Of a stretch of 45,000 nucleotides of DNA, positions 1 to 10,501 are shown piece by piece (position 1 is the stretch's first letter; the number at the start of each line of letters is the position of its first letter). Source of the DNA: Prorocentrum cordatum. Lineage: Eukaryota; Sar; Dinophyceae; Prorocentrales; Prorocentraceae. The DNA is taken from the NCBI GenBank assembly GCA_963575745.1, contig CAUYUJ010019267.1:1-45000 (forward strand). The letters are read 5' to 3'. The notes beneath the pieces were generated by a model. The model saw only the letters and a list, made by a program, of their open reading frames with translations. It had not been told where the DNA came from and did no database searches. The translations under genes and the position numbers were made by a program.

Positions 1-121
1 TCATCATCATCATCGTCATCATCATCAGCATCATCATCATCGTCAGCATCAGCATCATCATGATCATCATCATCATCATCAGCATCATCATCAGCATCAT
101 CAGCATCAGCATCATCATCAG

Positions 122-153
<32 letters not shown>

Positions 154-165
154 GAATCAGCATCC

Positions 166-200
<35 letters not shown>

Positions 201-787
201 TTCATCATCATCATCCTCGTCCTCATCCTCATCCTCATCCTCATCATCATCATAATCATCATCATCATCATCCTCATCATCATCATCATCATCACCATCA
301 TTGTCATCATCGGCATCGTCATCATCATCATCATCATCATCATCGTCATCATCGTCATCGTCATCGTAATAATCGTCATCATGTTCACCAGCACCATCAC
401 CATCACCATCACCATCATCATCATCCTCATCATCATCAGCAGCATCAGCATCATCAGCAGCATCCTCAACCTCATAATCATCAGCATCACCACCACCATC
501 ATCATCACCATATCAGTATCATCATCATTATCATCAGCAGCATCATCATCAGCATCATCAGCAGCATCATCATCATCATCGTTATCGTCATCGCCATCGT
601 CATCATAACCACTACCACCACCACCACCATCACCTCCACCACCACCCCACCACCACCACCACCATCATCATCGTCACCACCACCACCATCATCACCACCA
701 CCACCACCATCGTCATCGTCGTCATCATCATCATCGTCATCATCATCGTCATCATCATCATCGTCATCATCATCATCGTCATCATCC

Positions 788-835
<48 letters not shown>
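1..835. repeat. TCA/TCG/CAC triplet microsatellite
   Basis: Nearly uninterrupted TCA triplets with TCG, TCC, CAC and CAG variants fill this stretch. Because the period is 3, several frames stay open and read as poly-Ile, poly-Ser, poly-Asp or poly-Met, so these frames are not taken as genes. The array abuts an exon-like segment on the minus strand, which it extends as a run of Asp codons. Confidence 0.95.
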
Positions 836-837
<2 letters not shown>

Positions 838-982
838 CTTTCTCCCGTCCCCTTCTCCGACGACCTTGAGTGTCTCCCTCAGCTCGTCGTCCGAGTACTC
901 GTTGAGCACGTGCGCGTAGAAGTCTAGCACAGCCAGCCTTTCCGACTTCAGGTTCGCGGAGTCCTCGGGCGAGAAGGTGCAC
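838..982 (-). CDS. Candidate exon of a DUF3626-like dinoflagellate protein (3' part)
   Basis: Read on the minus strand this segment encodes about 48 residues, including TFSPEDSANLKSERLAVLDF and YAHVLNEYSDDELRETLK, of normal globular composition unlike the surrounding repeats. It is preceded by a pyrimidine-rich stretch ending CTCAG at 983-987, a good 3' splice site. From memory, dinoflagellate proteins I associate with DUF3626 carry RLRCTFSPEDS followed by this helical segment. In them it comes directly after the KYGVLNVMND...QYGDSY block, which here lies at 10502-10672 on the same strand. The reading starts in phase 2 if the AG is used, completing an Arg codon (RCTF). The end is unclear: AAG|GT within the Leu-Lys-Val codons near 862 is a possible donor, otherwise the frame runs into the Asp-coding microsatellite. 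The function of the family is unknown to me. It could be a gene fragment and not an active exon. Confidence 0.5.
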
Positions 983-1030
983 CTGAGGAGAAGCAGAAAG
1001 GGCGACCAGAAGGAAGATCGAAGGGCGACA
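983..1030 (-). other. Predicted 3' splice site and polypyrimidine tract
   Basis: The minus strand reads a C/T-rich run ending TTCTGCTTCTCCTCAG just before the exon-like segment. This is the main reason to place the exon boundary at 982. Confidence 0.45.
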
Positions 1031-1195
1031 AAGGGGGGGAAATTGGCAGTTGCAGAAGAAATGAAGCCAGACATCAACGTTGTGCCGACCCGAGAGATCC
1101 GAGCGAACATCCGAAAAAAACCATGCTTTCATCGCAACTTCACACACACACACACACAAACACAGGCACTGCCTGTACGGCTGTACGGAGGGCTT

Positions 1196-1475
1196 CCGAA
1201 GTCTTGCTCTTACGTCATTGGATGGGTCCGCCGAGGCTTCGCCTGCCGGCCCGGTGGGCGCCGCGTGGGCGCCCCGTGCACGGGCTGGATCCGCCGCGGT
1301 TTCGCCCGGTGGCCGCCCGTGGGCAAAGCCGTGCCGGGCTGAGTCCGCTTCCCAAAGTGGTCGCCCGTGGGCCCCGTGGGCGCCTCACGGACGCCCCGCG
1401 CGCTGGCTGGGTCCGCCAAGATTTCGGCCGGTGGCCGCCCGTTGGATCCCACGGGTCCGCTGCAGACAGCACTGC
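1196..1475 (+). repeat. GC-rich imperfect tandem repeat, period about 55-65 bp
   Basis: Four diverged units begin with GGGTCCGCCGAGG, GGATCCGCCGCGG, GAGTCCGCTTCCC and GGGTCCGCCAAGA, near 1224, 1286, 1340 and 1407. They share a GGTGGCCGCCCGTGGG core. Overlapping open frames on both strands reflect high GC content and show no domain I recognise. Confidence 0.7.
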
Positions 1476-1479
1476 ATAG

Positions 1480-1790
1480 CTTGTACCACACAGCTTGCAC
1501 CACACAGCTCGCACCAGAGTTTACCGCACACGGATTGGACCACACAGCTTGCACCACCTAGGCTGCACCAACAGCTTGCACCACCTGGTTTGAAGCACAT
1601 AGCTTGCACGACAGAGACTGCACAATATGAACTTAGATACGGAAGTTGCACAAGGTGGTACAACATAGCTTGCACCACAGAACTTGCAGCACATCTAAAT
1701 CGGACCACACAGCTTGCAACACATGGGTCGCACCAAATAAATTGCACCACAAATATTGCACCACGTGGCGTGCTACATGCGTGTGTATAT
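1480..1790 (+). repeat. 15-bp minisatellite family, consensus CACAGCTTGCACCAC
   Basis: About twenty diverged 14-16 bp units of the type GCTTGCACCACACA follow one another. The same unit in reverse complement (GTGGTGCAATCTATGTTGTGC) forms arrays at 2240-2420 and 3855-4170, with short relics near 5515-5575 and 6345-6405. Confidence 0.8.
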
Positions 1791-1828
1791 ATAGATATAT
1801 ATATATATATATATACATATATATATTG
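1788..1828. repeat. (TA)n microsatellite
   Basis: Alternating TA with few interruptions, at the end of the 15-bp minisatellite. Confidence 0.9.
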
Positions 1829-1869
1829 AAAAATTGTGTCAGCCAGCGGATCCAAAACAGTGTGTTTCT

Positions 1870-1870
1870 A

Positions 1871-1905
<35 letters not shown>

Positions 1906-1932
1906 AGCCGTCGTCGTCGTCGTCGTCGTGTC
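1870..1932. repeat. (GTC)n microsatellite
   Basis: About twenty GTC/GTA triplets. The complementary (ACG)n arrays follow at 2537-3165 and 4290-5125. Confidence 0.9.
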
Positions 1933-2064
1933 GTGGCCCATCGCCGCTCCCCCCCTCACTGGAACCTCTTCCTCAAGCGAGCCAGCCAACGCGAAACTGA
2001 AGCGAAATTGAGCAGCGTCGTAGTCGAAGGGAAGCCCCGTCATTTCGATCCCTTCCCCCCAGGA

Positions 2065-2160
2065 GGAAATACGGGGGGGGGGCCCCGGGGGGGGGCCCCA
2101 GGGGTCCCGGGGCGGGTCCCGGGGGGGTCCTGGAGGGGGTCCCGGGTCAGCACACCATCC
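2065..2160 (+). repeat. Poly-G/poly-C tract with GGGTCCCGGGG units
   Basis: Runs of 5-9 G alternate with CCCC and GGTCCCGGG. It has strong G-quadruplex potential and no gene-like content. Confidence 0.7.
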
Positions 2161-2536
2161 TCCCCAGGGGCCCCCAGGCTCCCGTGTGTGTTAGCCAGCG
2201 TGGACCCCAAACATAGAGGTGGTGGAGGTGGTGGCATCTGTGTGCTGCAATCTATGTTGTGCAATGCATGCGGTGTAATCTGTGTGGTGCATCCTACGTT
2301 GTGCAATGTATGTTGTGCAGTCGATGTGGTCCCATAGATGATGTACAATCTACGTGGTGAATCATGTCTTGTGCCAACCATGTTGTGCAACACATGTGGT
2401 GCAGTATATGTGGTGCAACTGGTTTTTACCAATAATTTGACACATCACATGCTTTTGCAAACACCCCACCCACCCACCCGCAACTTGGTTTGCAAAACCT
2501 CTTAAGACCGTGACGGTATGTACCAATGGCACTTGG

Positions 2537-3165
2537 CAACGACACCGACGCCGACGACGACAGCGACGTCGACAACGACGACGCCGACGACGACGACTGA
2601 CACCGACGACGTCTCCGACGACTTCGACGACGACGACGACGACGCCGACGTCGACGACGACGAAGACGACGACGCCGACGCCGACGACGACGACGACGAC
2701 GACGAAGGCGACGACGACGTCGCCAACGAAGACGACGACGAGGGAGGAGGGAGGACGACGACGGCGACAACGACGACAACGACGACAACGACGACAAAGG
2801 AGGGAGGACGGCGACGACGCGAACGACGAAGAAGGAGGAAGGAGGGCGACGCCGACGACGACAACGACGTGGGAGGAGGGAAGACGACGACGACGCCAAC
2901 GACGACGACGACGACGACGACGACGGCGACGAAATAGGAGGGACGACGACGAGACGCCGACGACGGACGACGACGACGACGAGGGAGGAGGAGCAAGGAC
3001 GACCACGGCGACAACGACGACGGAAACGACCACGACGCCAAAGAGGACGACGACGACGAACACGAGGAAAAACAGAGGACGACGTAGGCGACGACGACGA
3101 CGACGACGACGCGGGAGGAGGGAGGACGGCGACGACGAAGACGACGACGACGACGCAGGAGCGCG
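2537..3165. repeat. (ACG)n microsatellite, array A
   Basis: Triplet array of ACG/ACC/AGG with interspersed GGAGGAGGGAGGA blocks. The blocks are spaced in the same way as in array B (4290-5125), so the arrays were duplicated rather than grown independently. Confidence 0.9.
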
Positions 3166-3335
3166 CGCGCAAGCTTTTGTTGAAAATCCGTGTTGCGAAA
3201 CCTTGTGTGTTTGTTGGTTTTTGGACGCACGGTTTTGAAATCCTTCCGAAACCGATGGGTTTTGAAGGATTTCGGCATACGCGCGCGACGATGCGCGCGT
3301 CTGCACTTCGCCACATGTTTTGCAGAGGATTTTCG
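3165..3335. repeat. 175-bp palindrome-bearing module, copy 1
   Basis: It runs from AGCTTTTGTTGAAAATCCGTG to the GCGCGCGACGATGCGCGCGT palindrome and ACTTCG. Related copies are at 3460-3635 and 5125-5310. The ACGCGCGCGACGAYGCGCGCGT core can form a GC hairpin. Confidence 0.75.
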
Positions 3336-3459
3336 CGACGGCACACGCGCAAGGGCGTTCGACAGATTTCGACATGCGCGCGCGCGAAGCCCGTTTGGTA
3401 GCATGTTGTGCAAATATTGACAAAAAAAAAAAAAAAAACGATGGTTCCCTTAAGATTTC

Positions 3460-3635
3460 GCAAGAGCTCGCGCGTAAGCTTTTTTAGCAAATCAGTGTTG
3501 CGAAACCCTGTGTGTTTGTATGTTTTTTGGAAACTCGATTGCGAAATCCTCCGGACACCGAAGGTTTTTGAAGGATTCGGCATGCGCGCGCGACGACGCG
3601 CGCGTGTGCACTTCGTCCATTTGTGTTGCAAGGGA
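3460..3635. repeat. 175-bp palindrome-bearing module, copy 2
   Basis: Second copy, sharing GTTGCGAAACC, TTTTTGAAGGATT and the GCGCGCGACGACGCGCGCGT palindrome. A poly-A run (3422-3438) separates it from copy 1. Confidence 0.75.
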
Positions 3636-4289
3636 TTCGCGAAAAAGTGTTATGTTAGAACAAAAGATGTCACCGCATAGTGTTTTTTTTACCGGGGAAC
3701 CTCAGGGGGGGAACCCGGCTGGCCTGGGACATTGTGATCCCATAGTTAGGATGGACATGTGGTCGGAATCATATGTGATTTACAAAGGACGCGGGGGGGG
3801 GCGATAACGCCGCGGGGGGGGGGGGTAGAGTCTATTCTGTTATCCGAAAGGAGAATATATGTGGGACAATCGATGTTATGCAAGATATGTTGAGCAATCG
3901 AGCTGTGGTGCAACATATTGACGTATGTATATGTATATGTAGACTGCGCAATCGCTGTGGTGTAACAGATGCAAGGCAATGTATGTGGTGCAATCCAGGT
4001 GGGGCAATATATATTGAGTAATATGTGTTGTGCAATCTAGGCGGGGCCCATCGATGTGTGGTGGAATCTCTACGTGGTGCAATATAGGTTGTCCGAGGTA
4101 CGTGGTGCAATACATATATATATATATATATATATACACATATGTGTGGTGCTATCTATGTTGTGCAATTCATTTTTACCCATGACGTGACACGTCCCAT
4201 GCTCTGGCAAACATCCCACCCACCCACCCGCAACTTGGTTTGCAAAACCTCTTGAGACTGTGATGGTAGGTTCCAAATGGCCCTTGGCA

Positions 4290-4437
4290 ACGACACCGAC
4301 GCCGACGACGACGACGGCGCAGACGACGACTACGACGACACCGACGACGTCTCCGACGACTTCGACGACGACGACAAAGACACCGACGCCGACGACGACG
4401 ACGACAACACCGACGACGACGACGTCGACGACGACGC

Positions 4438-4471
<34 letters not shown>

Positions 4472-4845
4472 AACGACGACGACGACGTCGACGACGACGC
4501 CGACGACGACGACGACAACGGCGACGACGATGACGACGCCGACGACGACGTCGACGAGGCCAACGACGACGACGTCGACGACGACGACGACGACGACGAC
4601 GACGCAGACGACGGCGGCGACGACGACGACGCCGAAGTCGACCACGACGAAGACGACGACGACGCCGACGCCGACGACAACGACGACGTCGCCAACGAAG
4701 ACGACGACGACGAGCGAGGAGGGAGGACGACGACGGCGACAACGACGACAACGACGAGGGAGGAGGGAGGACGGCGACGACGCGAACGACGAGGGAGGAG
4801 GAGGACGGCGACGCCGACGACGACAACGACGAGGGAGGAGGGGAA

Positions 4846-4886
<41 letters not shown>

Positions 4887-5081
4887 CGACGAAATAGGAG
4901 GGACGACGACGAGACGCCGACGACGGACGACGACGACGACGAGGGAGGAGGAGGAAGGACGACCACGGCGACAACGACGACGGAAACGACCACGACGCCA
5001 AAGAGGACGGCGACGACGAACACGAGGAAAGACAGAGGACGACGTAGGCGACGACGACGACGACGACGCGGGAGGAGGGAG

Positions 5082-5125
<44 letters not shown>
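4290..5125. repeat. (ACG)n microsatellite, array B
   Basis: A longer version of array A with the same GGGAGGAGGGAGGAC interruptions. Acidic or Thr/Arg-rich open frames on both strands come from the triplet period. Confidence 0.9.
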
Positions 5126-5310
5126 AAGAGCGCTTGCGCACGCTTTTGTTGAAACCCCGTGTTGCGAAACCTTGTGTGTCTGTAGGTTTTTTCGACACAC
5201 GATGTTGAAATCCTTCCGACACCGAAGGTTTTTGAAGGATTTCGGCATACGCGCGCGACGACGCGCGCGTGTGCACTTCGTCCCATTTGTTGCAAGGGAT
5301 TCGTAAAAAA
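5125..5310. repeat. 175-bp palindrome-bearing module, copy 3
   Basis: Third copy of the module, ending in the GCGCGCGACGACGCGCGCGT palindrome and TTGCAAGGGATTCG. Confidence 0.75.
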
Positions 5311-5577
5311 AAGTGCTATGTTAGAACAAAAGATGCCCCCGCGTATCGTCTTTTACAAAGGAACCTCAGGGGGACCGGTACCGGGTCCCTGGGGATAATG
5401 TAAATTCATATTGAGGATGGACATGAGGTCATAATCATCTATGATTTACATACCCGAAAGGGGGGTGGCGAACGCCGGGGGGGGGGAGAGTCTATTATCA
5501 ATTTAGAAAGGAGAATATATGTGGTGCTACCTAGATATAGTGCAGTACAAGGTGTGCAACCTATATTTTGCAACATA

Positions 5578-5755
5578 GCTAAACCGGCAGACAGGCCCAA
5601 ACGACCAGCGGCCACGAGGCGGCGACGGGCCGGCGACGCCGGCAACATAGCCGCCAGACTGGCAGACAGGCCAAGACGACTGGCGGCGACGAAGCGGCGA
5701 CGAGGCGGCGACAGCGGCGAAATAGCCGCCAGACTGGCAGACAGGCCGAGTTTCT
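5578..5755 (+). repeat. About 73-bp tandem repeat (CTGGCAGACAGGCC unit)
   Basis: Two and a half units starting GGCAGACAGGCC at about 5586, 5659 and 5733, each carrying GGCGGCGACG and ATAGCCGCCAGA. Confidence 0.8.
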
Positions 5756-5819
5756 GAGAGGAGAAATAAGAGTCCCTAAGTGCAAGCACTGCTTCAAAAA
5801 ATATAATACAACCACCGCT

Positions 5820-6260
5820 CGCGCTTCGCGCAGCACGGGGCGCGCTTCGGGAGGCGCTTTGGGGCCTCTTGGAGGCCGTCTGTGGCGCCTCTTGGGCCGT
5901 CCTGGGGCCACCCTGGGTGGGGGCCTCTTCGGCGGCTTTGGGGCGCTCTTGGGGGCCTCTCGGAGCCGCCTGGGACGCTGGTTGGACAAACAAATATGCC
6001 GACCATGCACGTTTTCCTGAAGGAATGGGTCGATGTCTGCCGCTCAGGGCCCTACAGGGGGTTGTCTTGGAGCTGTCTTGGGGCGTCTTGAGGACCTCGT
6101 GGGCCGTCTTGAGGCCATCTCGGGCCGTCCTGGAGCAATCTGGAAGCCATCCGTGACGTCCAGAGCTTCCACCGTGGGTCCCCAGACTTCGGGGAAGGCT
6201 CCCACGGAGGCTCCGAGGACGCCCAGGGCGGACTCTGGGAGGGGAGGGGGCCCTTACGAG
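5820..6260 (+). repeat. Degenerate GC-rich repeat (GGCCGTCTTGAGGCC type)
   Basis: Many short units of the form GGGCCGTCYTGGRGCC and GGGGCCTCTTGGAGGCC occur in two blocks (5860-5980 and 6050-6250). No coding signal is separable from the repeat. Confidence 0.55.
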
Positions 6261-8100
6261 TATTTTGGGTGCCCCTGGTGGTCTTTACCGCTGGGCCCAC
6301 CAGGGGCCGGGTCTCGGGTATTATATGAAAGACACGTGTACGTATGCACTGCACATCGTGAGGCTGCACCACGCAGAGTGCACCACACGAACTACGCATC
6401 CAGAGTGCAGCGAAGCACGATGCGGGGGCCACGCTTGCAAACATCTGCTTTCTCAAAGTGGCAGAGGGGGCGGTGACCAGTGGCTGGCGAACCAGCTGCG
6501 CGCAGCCAAATTCCTGGCGCCTAGGCTTGGTGGCCCGAGCTGCCATGATGATAGCGGGCGCGAGCTCAACGCAACGAGCGATCCTCCCCCCCCGTCGGGG
6601 GGAGCCCGCATCGCAAGCACGAACAGAAGCCGTGCCCAGGCGAAGCAACTCAGACCACCACCATCCGACTGCCACCGCGACGAGCAAACGGGCAGAACCC
6701 TTGCAGCACCTCCCAGGTGCACACACACACACACACACGTTTTACTTCCTGGCCAGCTCGCATGCAAAGAAAGAGCGGGCGGGAGCCGATGCACGAGGAA
6801 GACGACAACATGCAAAGGGGTGCGGACGCACGGCCAGAAGAGTGCAGGAGCGGCCGGGAACGGCACCGACCGCGACGCTCTCGGGTGCGGAGCGGACGAG
6901 ACGGGGGTGGGGAGGCGACGGCCCCAACACCTCGCAAGTGTCTCAAATCAGCAAGCTGGGCTTTGCCAGGACGAACCCGGCGCCCGCGACCTCGAACAAG
7001 AAAACCCTGGCTCCAGAGACTCAAGAGATCTGGCCAATGATAGGCCTGCCTCCGCCCGCTCCGCAGGCCCGACAAGCAGGCGGTGGTTCAGAAGAAGCTG
7101 CCGGGGGGGCGAAGCACAACCGCGACATCCGCATCTGAGACCGTGGGCGCACAAGGACCATCGTTTTTACCTAATTTGAGCCTATAGAAACTGGCTTCGG
7201 GCCCCAGAGTCACCAGAAAATGGGTCCTGGATGAAAACTGCCCCCAGGGCAGCAGTCGAGACCACCGGGGCCTAACACAGACCGTCGGATGCTTGGGCCC
7301 GCTGCCGCACGACTGTGAGCATCACTTCGTGCGCTGACGGCACATCCACACCTGCGGCCTCGGGTCTAGACTCCTCGGCCGCAAGCCCATCGACACAGGG
7401 CGGCTTTCGGCAGATGCCCCGCTCCGAACGTATCCATCGGATCGCGTATGCAGGAAAGCTGCGCCTCGGCATCCTGACCTGCAGGGCCTGGACCTCAACG
7501 GGTAACGGCAGCGCCGTTTCTTGTCGACTTCAAAAAACTGCATCTGAAACATTGGGCAAAACTGATCCTGGAAACTATGAAGACACGGCTCCAGGATTGG
7601 AACCAACACTGGAACCAAAAAAACAAAAAACACATTTTGTGTTTTGATATGCGGGGCGAGAGCGAACCTTGTTCCGAAAAGCTAGGCGGGCTACGCACAG
7701 CTTTAATTAGGGAGACAGGGCACAGGAAGGCGGGGCCTCAGGCGGCCGGAGTGGGCGAAGCCCGGGGTGCAGGTGGTGCCGAAGTGGATGTGCAGGAGCA
7801 GGTGCGCCGCGGACTGGTACCGGGGGCGAAGATCCGGGGGGTGGAGGAGAAGGTGTTGCCGTCGACGGCGCATCGCGAACACCAGCCTCAAGTGCTGCAG
7901 AGGGGAGACGTGCCACTTGACCAGGTCGACGCCCAGGAAGAAGAGGAAAACAAAACAAAAAAACGGCGATGGAACCGGGAAAGACGGCGCCAGAACCAAC
8001 CAACGAACAGCAAAACGGAACCAGTGACAAAAACTGCCCTGTCATTTCCAGGGCCTACTGAGGTATGGGCATGGACATGTTCGACACTGTTTCCTATTAT
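6260..8100. other. No recognisable gene; GC-rich intergenic or intronic sequence
   Basis: Contains a short relic of the 15-bp minisatellite (6345-6405) and a (CA)n run at 6720-6739. Overlapping moderate-length frames occur on both strands without any family I recognise. The minus-strand frame 7703-7999, with a hydrophobic start and the segment VDLVKWHVSPLQHLRLVF, is the most protein-like but is not convincing. If the two exon-like segments at 838-982 and 10502-10672 belong together, this lies in their intron. Confidence 0.4.
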
Positions 8101-8295
8101 TTGCGGTAACCGTCGTTACCTTGGGGGGGGCCAGGTAATGGTAGCGCTTGGGCGGGGTGGGGCACGTCGGGGCGTGAGTGCGCTGCGATCGCCATAGAAC
8201 GCGCGCGAGCACCAATATGTGGGGGGTCCAGGCCCCCCCGCCCAAACGTACGATCGTTACCGTTACCAAGGGGGGGGGCCTGGGTAACGACACGT
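8100..8295 (+). repeat. Diverged pair of GTTACC..GGGGGGGCC units
   Basis: CCGTCGTTACCTTGGGGGGGG (8109-8129) and CGTTACCAAGGGGGGGGGCC (about 8262-8281), each followed by a GGTAA-type sequence, flank a GC-rich spacer. The second begins with an extra GATCGTTACCG. Confidence 0.4.
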
Positions 8296-8469
8296 ACGCG
8301 CCAAAGTATGAGAAAATAATATCTTCGTCGCTCGTAGAAGCAGACCTGCCAGCGTGGCAAGAGCTTCATCCCCTGAGCACCGCAGCCGCGCATCCTTCAG
8401 TATGCTGGAGGGCTCCAGAGTGGGGCGAAGGATCGCCAGAACCCCATCGGCCTACTTACGACAGGGCCT

Positions 8470-8640
8470 GGATACAAGCAGCTTTGGGAACGCTGCGTGT
8501 CCGATCATGGGCCTTCAGCGGTCTTCGGCGGTCTTCGGCGGCAGTCAGCGGTCTGTCAGAGGTCTTTCGGTGGACGATTATACGTTCAACGAGCACGATC
8601 GAAGACCTCAGGAACTCACAAGCCCAGAATCTCTGATGGG
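8470..8640 (+). repeat. Dispersed repeat R2, copy 1
   Basis: Contains TTCGGCGGTCTTCGGCGG and ACGATCGAAGACCTC..GGAACTCA.AAGCCCA. Both recur in the same order at 9870-10065. Confidence 0.65.
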
Positions 8641-8865
8641 CGTAGATATGAGCGGCGAGCAAAGGGGGGAGGTGACAAGGGGCGGGCCTTCTCAGAAGGC
8701 TCGGAAGTCACTCGGCCTTCTGAGAAATTTTCGAGGCCTTCCCCGAAGACACTGAAACCTCTCCGAAGGCCGAAAGCCTTCTGAGAAGTACGGCCGCCTT
8801 CTGAGAAGGTCTTATCCTTCTCATTCCCCCCTCCCTCACTCGCATCTGAACATAGGTACCCGTCG
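8640..8865. mobile_element. Foldback (MITE-like) element 1 with CCTTCTGAGAAGG hairpins
   Basis: The ends are inverted: GCGGCGAGC..GGGGGGAGGTGACAAGG on the left and CCTTCTCATTCCCCCCTCCC..CTCGC on the right. Inside are several short palindromes of the CCTTCTGAGAAGG type. The architecture matches element 2 at 9529-9668. There is no coding capacity, and I see no clear target duplication. Confidence 0.5.
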
Positions 8866-9265
8866 GTCAGAAGAAGTGGGCAGAAACATGCATGAAGAAG
8901 GAAGGCGTTGGAAATTGATTGGGCTTCCGCCCGCCCCCTGAAGAGGAGGGAAGAGGGGAAACTACTCGACTCTTCAAGTAGGAAGGCGGCTAAAGAAGAT
9001 TGGGATCTGGGGATGCAAAAAGGCCTACTTACTTTCAACGACCGACGTGTATGCTCGTCGCTCGTGCAGACCGGGCGAATTGGCAGAAGGCACCCATGCC
9101 CGGAGCGCCGCAACCGCGCGGCCCTCCGTACGCCCGAGGCCCCGAGAGCGGCGCGAAGGCGGAGGCCGAGGCCCCAGAGCCCTCGGCCTGCCTAAGACGA
9201 GGCTTGGGTACGAACGGACCTGGTTGCGGTGCCCATGTTCGGCGGCGAGCGAGGGGGAGAAATTT
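8865..9265. other. No recognisable gene; one foldback half-arm
   Basis: No gene-like signal. Near 9230-9262 there is a solitary arm sequence, CCCATGTTCGGCGGCGAGCGA, matching the left arm of the element at 9529, followed by dispersed repeat R1. Confidence 0.5.
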
Positions 9266-9510
9266 GAGCAGGGACCGACCGTGCCAGTATTCCTGTAGGC
9301 CTACCACAAAGTTTTTCAAACCAGGAGAAGCTCTCTAAGAGCAAAAGCAATGTTCTTAGAACATAAACCAGATGTGTTAAAACAAGACAGTATCAGCCCG
9401 ACATGTTCTAAGAACATCTCGCGCAAATCGCACAAGGTTTGTAGGATATTCTTCGGTGTGCCGATAGGCAAGCCTGGACACTTCGACACTGCTTGAATAA
9501 CCGACCCATA
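9266..9510 (+). repeat. Dispersed repeat R1, copy 1
   Basis: Contains TTGAGCAGGGACCGACCG, TAGGCCTACCACAAAGT, the palindrome TGTTCTTAGAACAT, TAAAACAAGACAG and ATAGGCAAGCCTGG in this order. A diverged copy with the same order lies at 40110-40320 on the same strand. Confidence 0.7.
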
Positions 9511-9528
9511 ACTCAAAAAATGAGCGCC

Positions 9529-9668
9529 CATGTTCGGCGGCGAGCGAGAGGGGAAGTGATCATGAGAAGGCCCTCTCAGAAGGCGGCGGGGCTTCTCAGA
9601 AGGCCTCCGGTCTTCTGAGAAGTCCCGCCCCTTCTCACTTCCCCCCCAGACTCGCCGCCGACATGTTG
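9529..9668. mobile_element. Foldback (MITE-like) element 2
   Basis: A long imperfect inverted repeat: CATGTTCGGCGGCGAGCGAG..GGGGAAGTGATCATGAGAAGG pairs with CCTTCTCACTTCCCC..GACTCGCCGCCGACATG. The loop carries CTTCTCAGAAGG and CTTCTGAGAAG hairpins. It is about 140 bp and non-coding. Confidence 0.6.
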
Positions 9669-9669
9669 G

Positions 9670-10290
9670 ACAGAAAATGACAACCCTCTGTCGCTAGACC
9701 AGTCATGATGAGACACGTCTGCAAGGCATGACAGAAGGGGGGGCCAGGACGGGGCATGCCACTCCTTGACAAAAGCCTTGCCCGATTTGTGGCCGCCGCC
9801 ATCGCCGCGGCGACCGCCGAACCCGACCCGGAGGTTTGGCTCCGAGCTATATTGCACGCGAAAAAATCTGGGAACGCTAGTTACGTGTCTGGCCGTGGGC
9901 CCCTTGTTACCCATCGGCCCTCGGCGGCCTTCGGCGGTCTTCGGCGGCATCCGGCGGTCCGCCGGCCGTATCTCGGCGGCATCCTGCACGAACTCTGGAC
10001 GATTGCACGTCCAAAAAAGGGGGCACGATCGAAGACCTCGGGAACTCAAAAGCCCACGACCTCTTGCCATCGCTCGGACGCCCATTCCCCGTGCAGCTTT
10101 CAGATTCGTGCGCGTCTTGTTCGCAAGATGGGCCCAGATGCTCCCCGGTGCTCCTCGCCGAGAAAAACTGCACGCATCCGAGCGATGCCCAGGACCTCTG
10201 AAGGCTGGCAGGCCCGAACAGCTCCACAACGACGCAGCGCACGCCAACCCGCTTCCCTCGCCGTACTTCACAGGCCCCCATGGGGGCTCG
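9670..10290. repeat. Non-coding stretch with dispersed repeat R2, copy 2
   Basis: 9870-10065 repeats the 8470-8640 sequence (TTCGGCGGTCTTCGGCGGC and CACGATCGAAGACCTCGGGA). The rest shows no gene I can support. Confidence 0.5.
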
Positions 10291-10415
10291 CCAACCTCGA
10301 AGCCCAGATTCGAAGGGGGGAGAATCTGGGCTTCGAAGAATCTGGGCTTCGAGGAGCAGCCCTGGGGTTCGAAGAATCTGGGCTTCGAAGAGAATCTGGT
10401 TAGAAGGGGGAATCG
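10290..10415 (+). repeat. 24-bp tandem repeat (GGGCTTCGAAGAATCT unit)
   Basis: About five units containing TTCGAAG or TTCGAGG palindromes with AGAATCTGGG follow one another. Confidence 0.75.
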
Positions 10416-10501
10416 TCCAATGGACGATACCCCCTTCCGAGGCTGGAGAAGGGGGCTGGGGCCCACTCCAGCGTCCCCCTCTGGAGCCCTCGGGGTATGA
10501 C

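Larger units (their letters stand above)
2235..3853 (+). repeat. Segmental tandem duplication, unit A
   Basis: The unit runs in this order: 15-bp minisatellite (GTGGTGCAAT type), the sequence ACCCACCCACCCGCAACTTG near 2466, an (ACG)n array (2537-3165), two copies of a 175-bp GCGC-rich module, and a tail containing GTTAGAACAAAAGATG and TAGAGTCTATT. The whole order recurs in unit B at about 85-90 percent identity by eye. All long frames inside are by-products of the ACG triplets. Confidence 0.8.
3854..5535 (+). repeat. Segmental tandem duplication, unit B
   Basis: Repeats the order of unit A: the 15-bp minisatellite (3855-4170, with a short TA run at 4113-4134), ACCCACCCACCCGCAACTTG near 4219, the (ACG)n array (4290-5125), the 175-bp module (5125-5310), then the GTTAGAACAAAAGATG and AGAGTCTATT tail. 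Unit B has only one full 175-bp module where unit A has two. Confidence 0.8.

Noticed and set aside
4070-5306. Long Val/Arg/Ser/Thr-rich ORFs on both strands
   Set aside because: By-products of (ACG)n. They have no globular sequence and are mirrored in unit A.
7703-8045. Minus-strand frames with a hydrophobic start
   Set aside because: Composition is Pro/Arg/His-biased after the first 40 residues, no family recognised, and the T-rich start could equally be a polypyrimidine tract.
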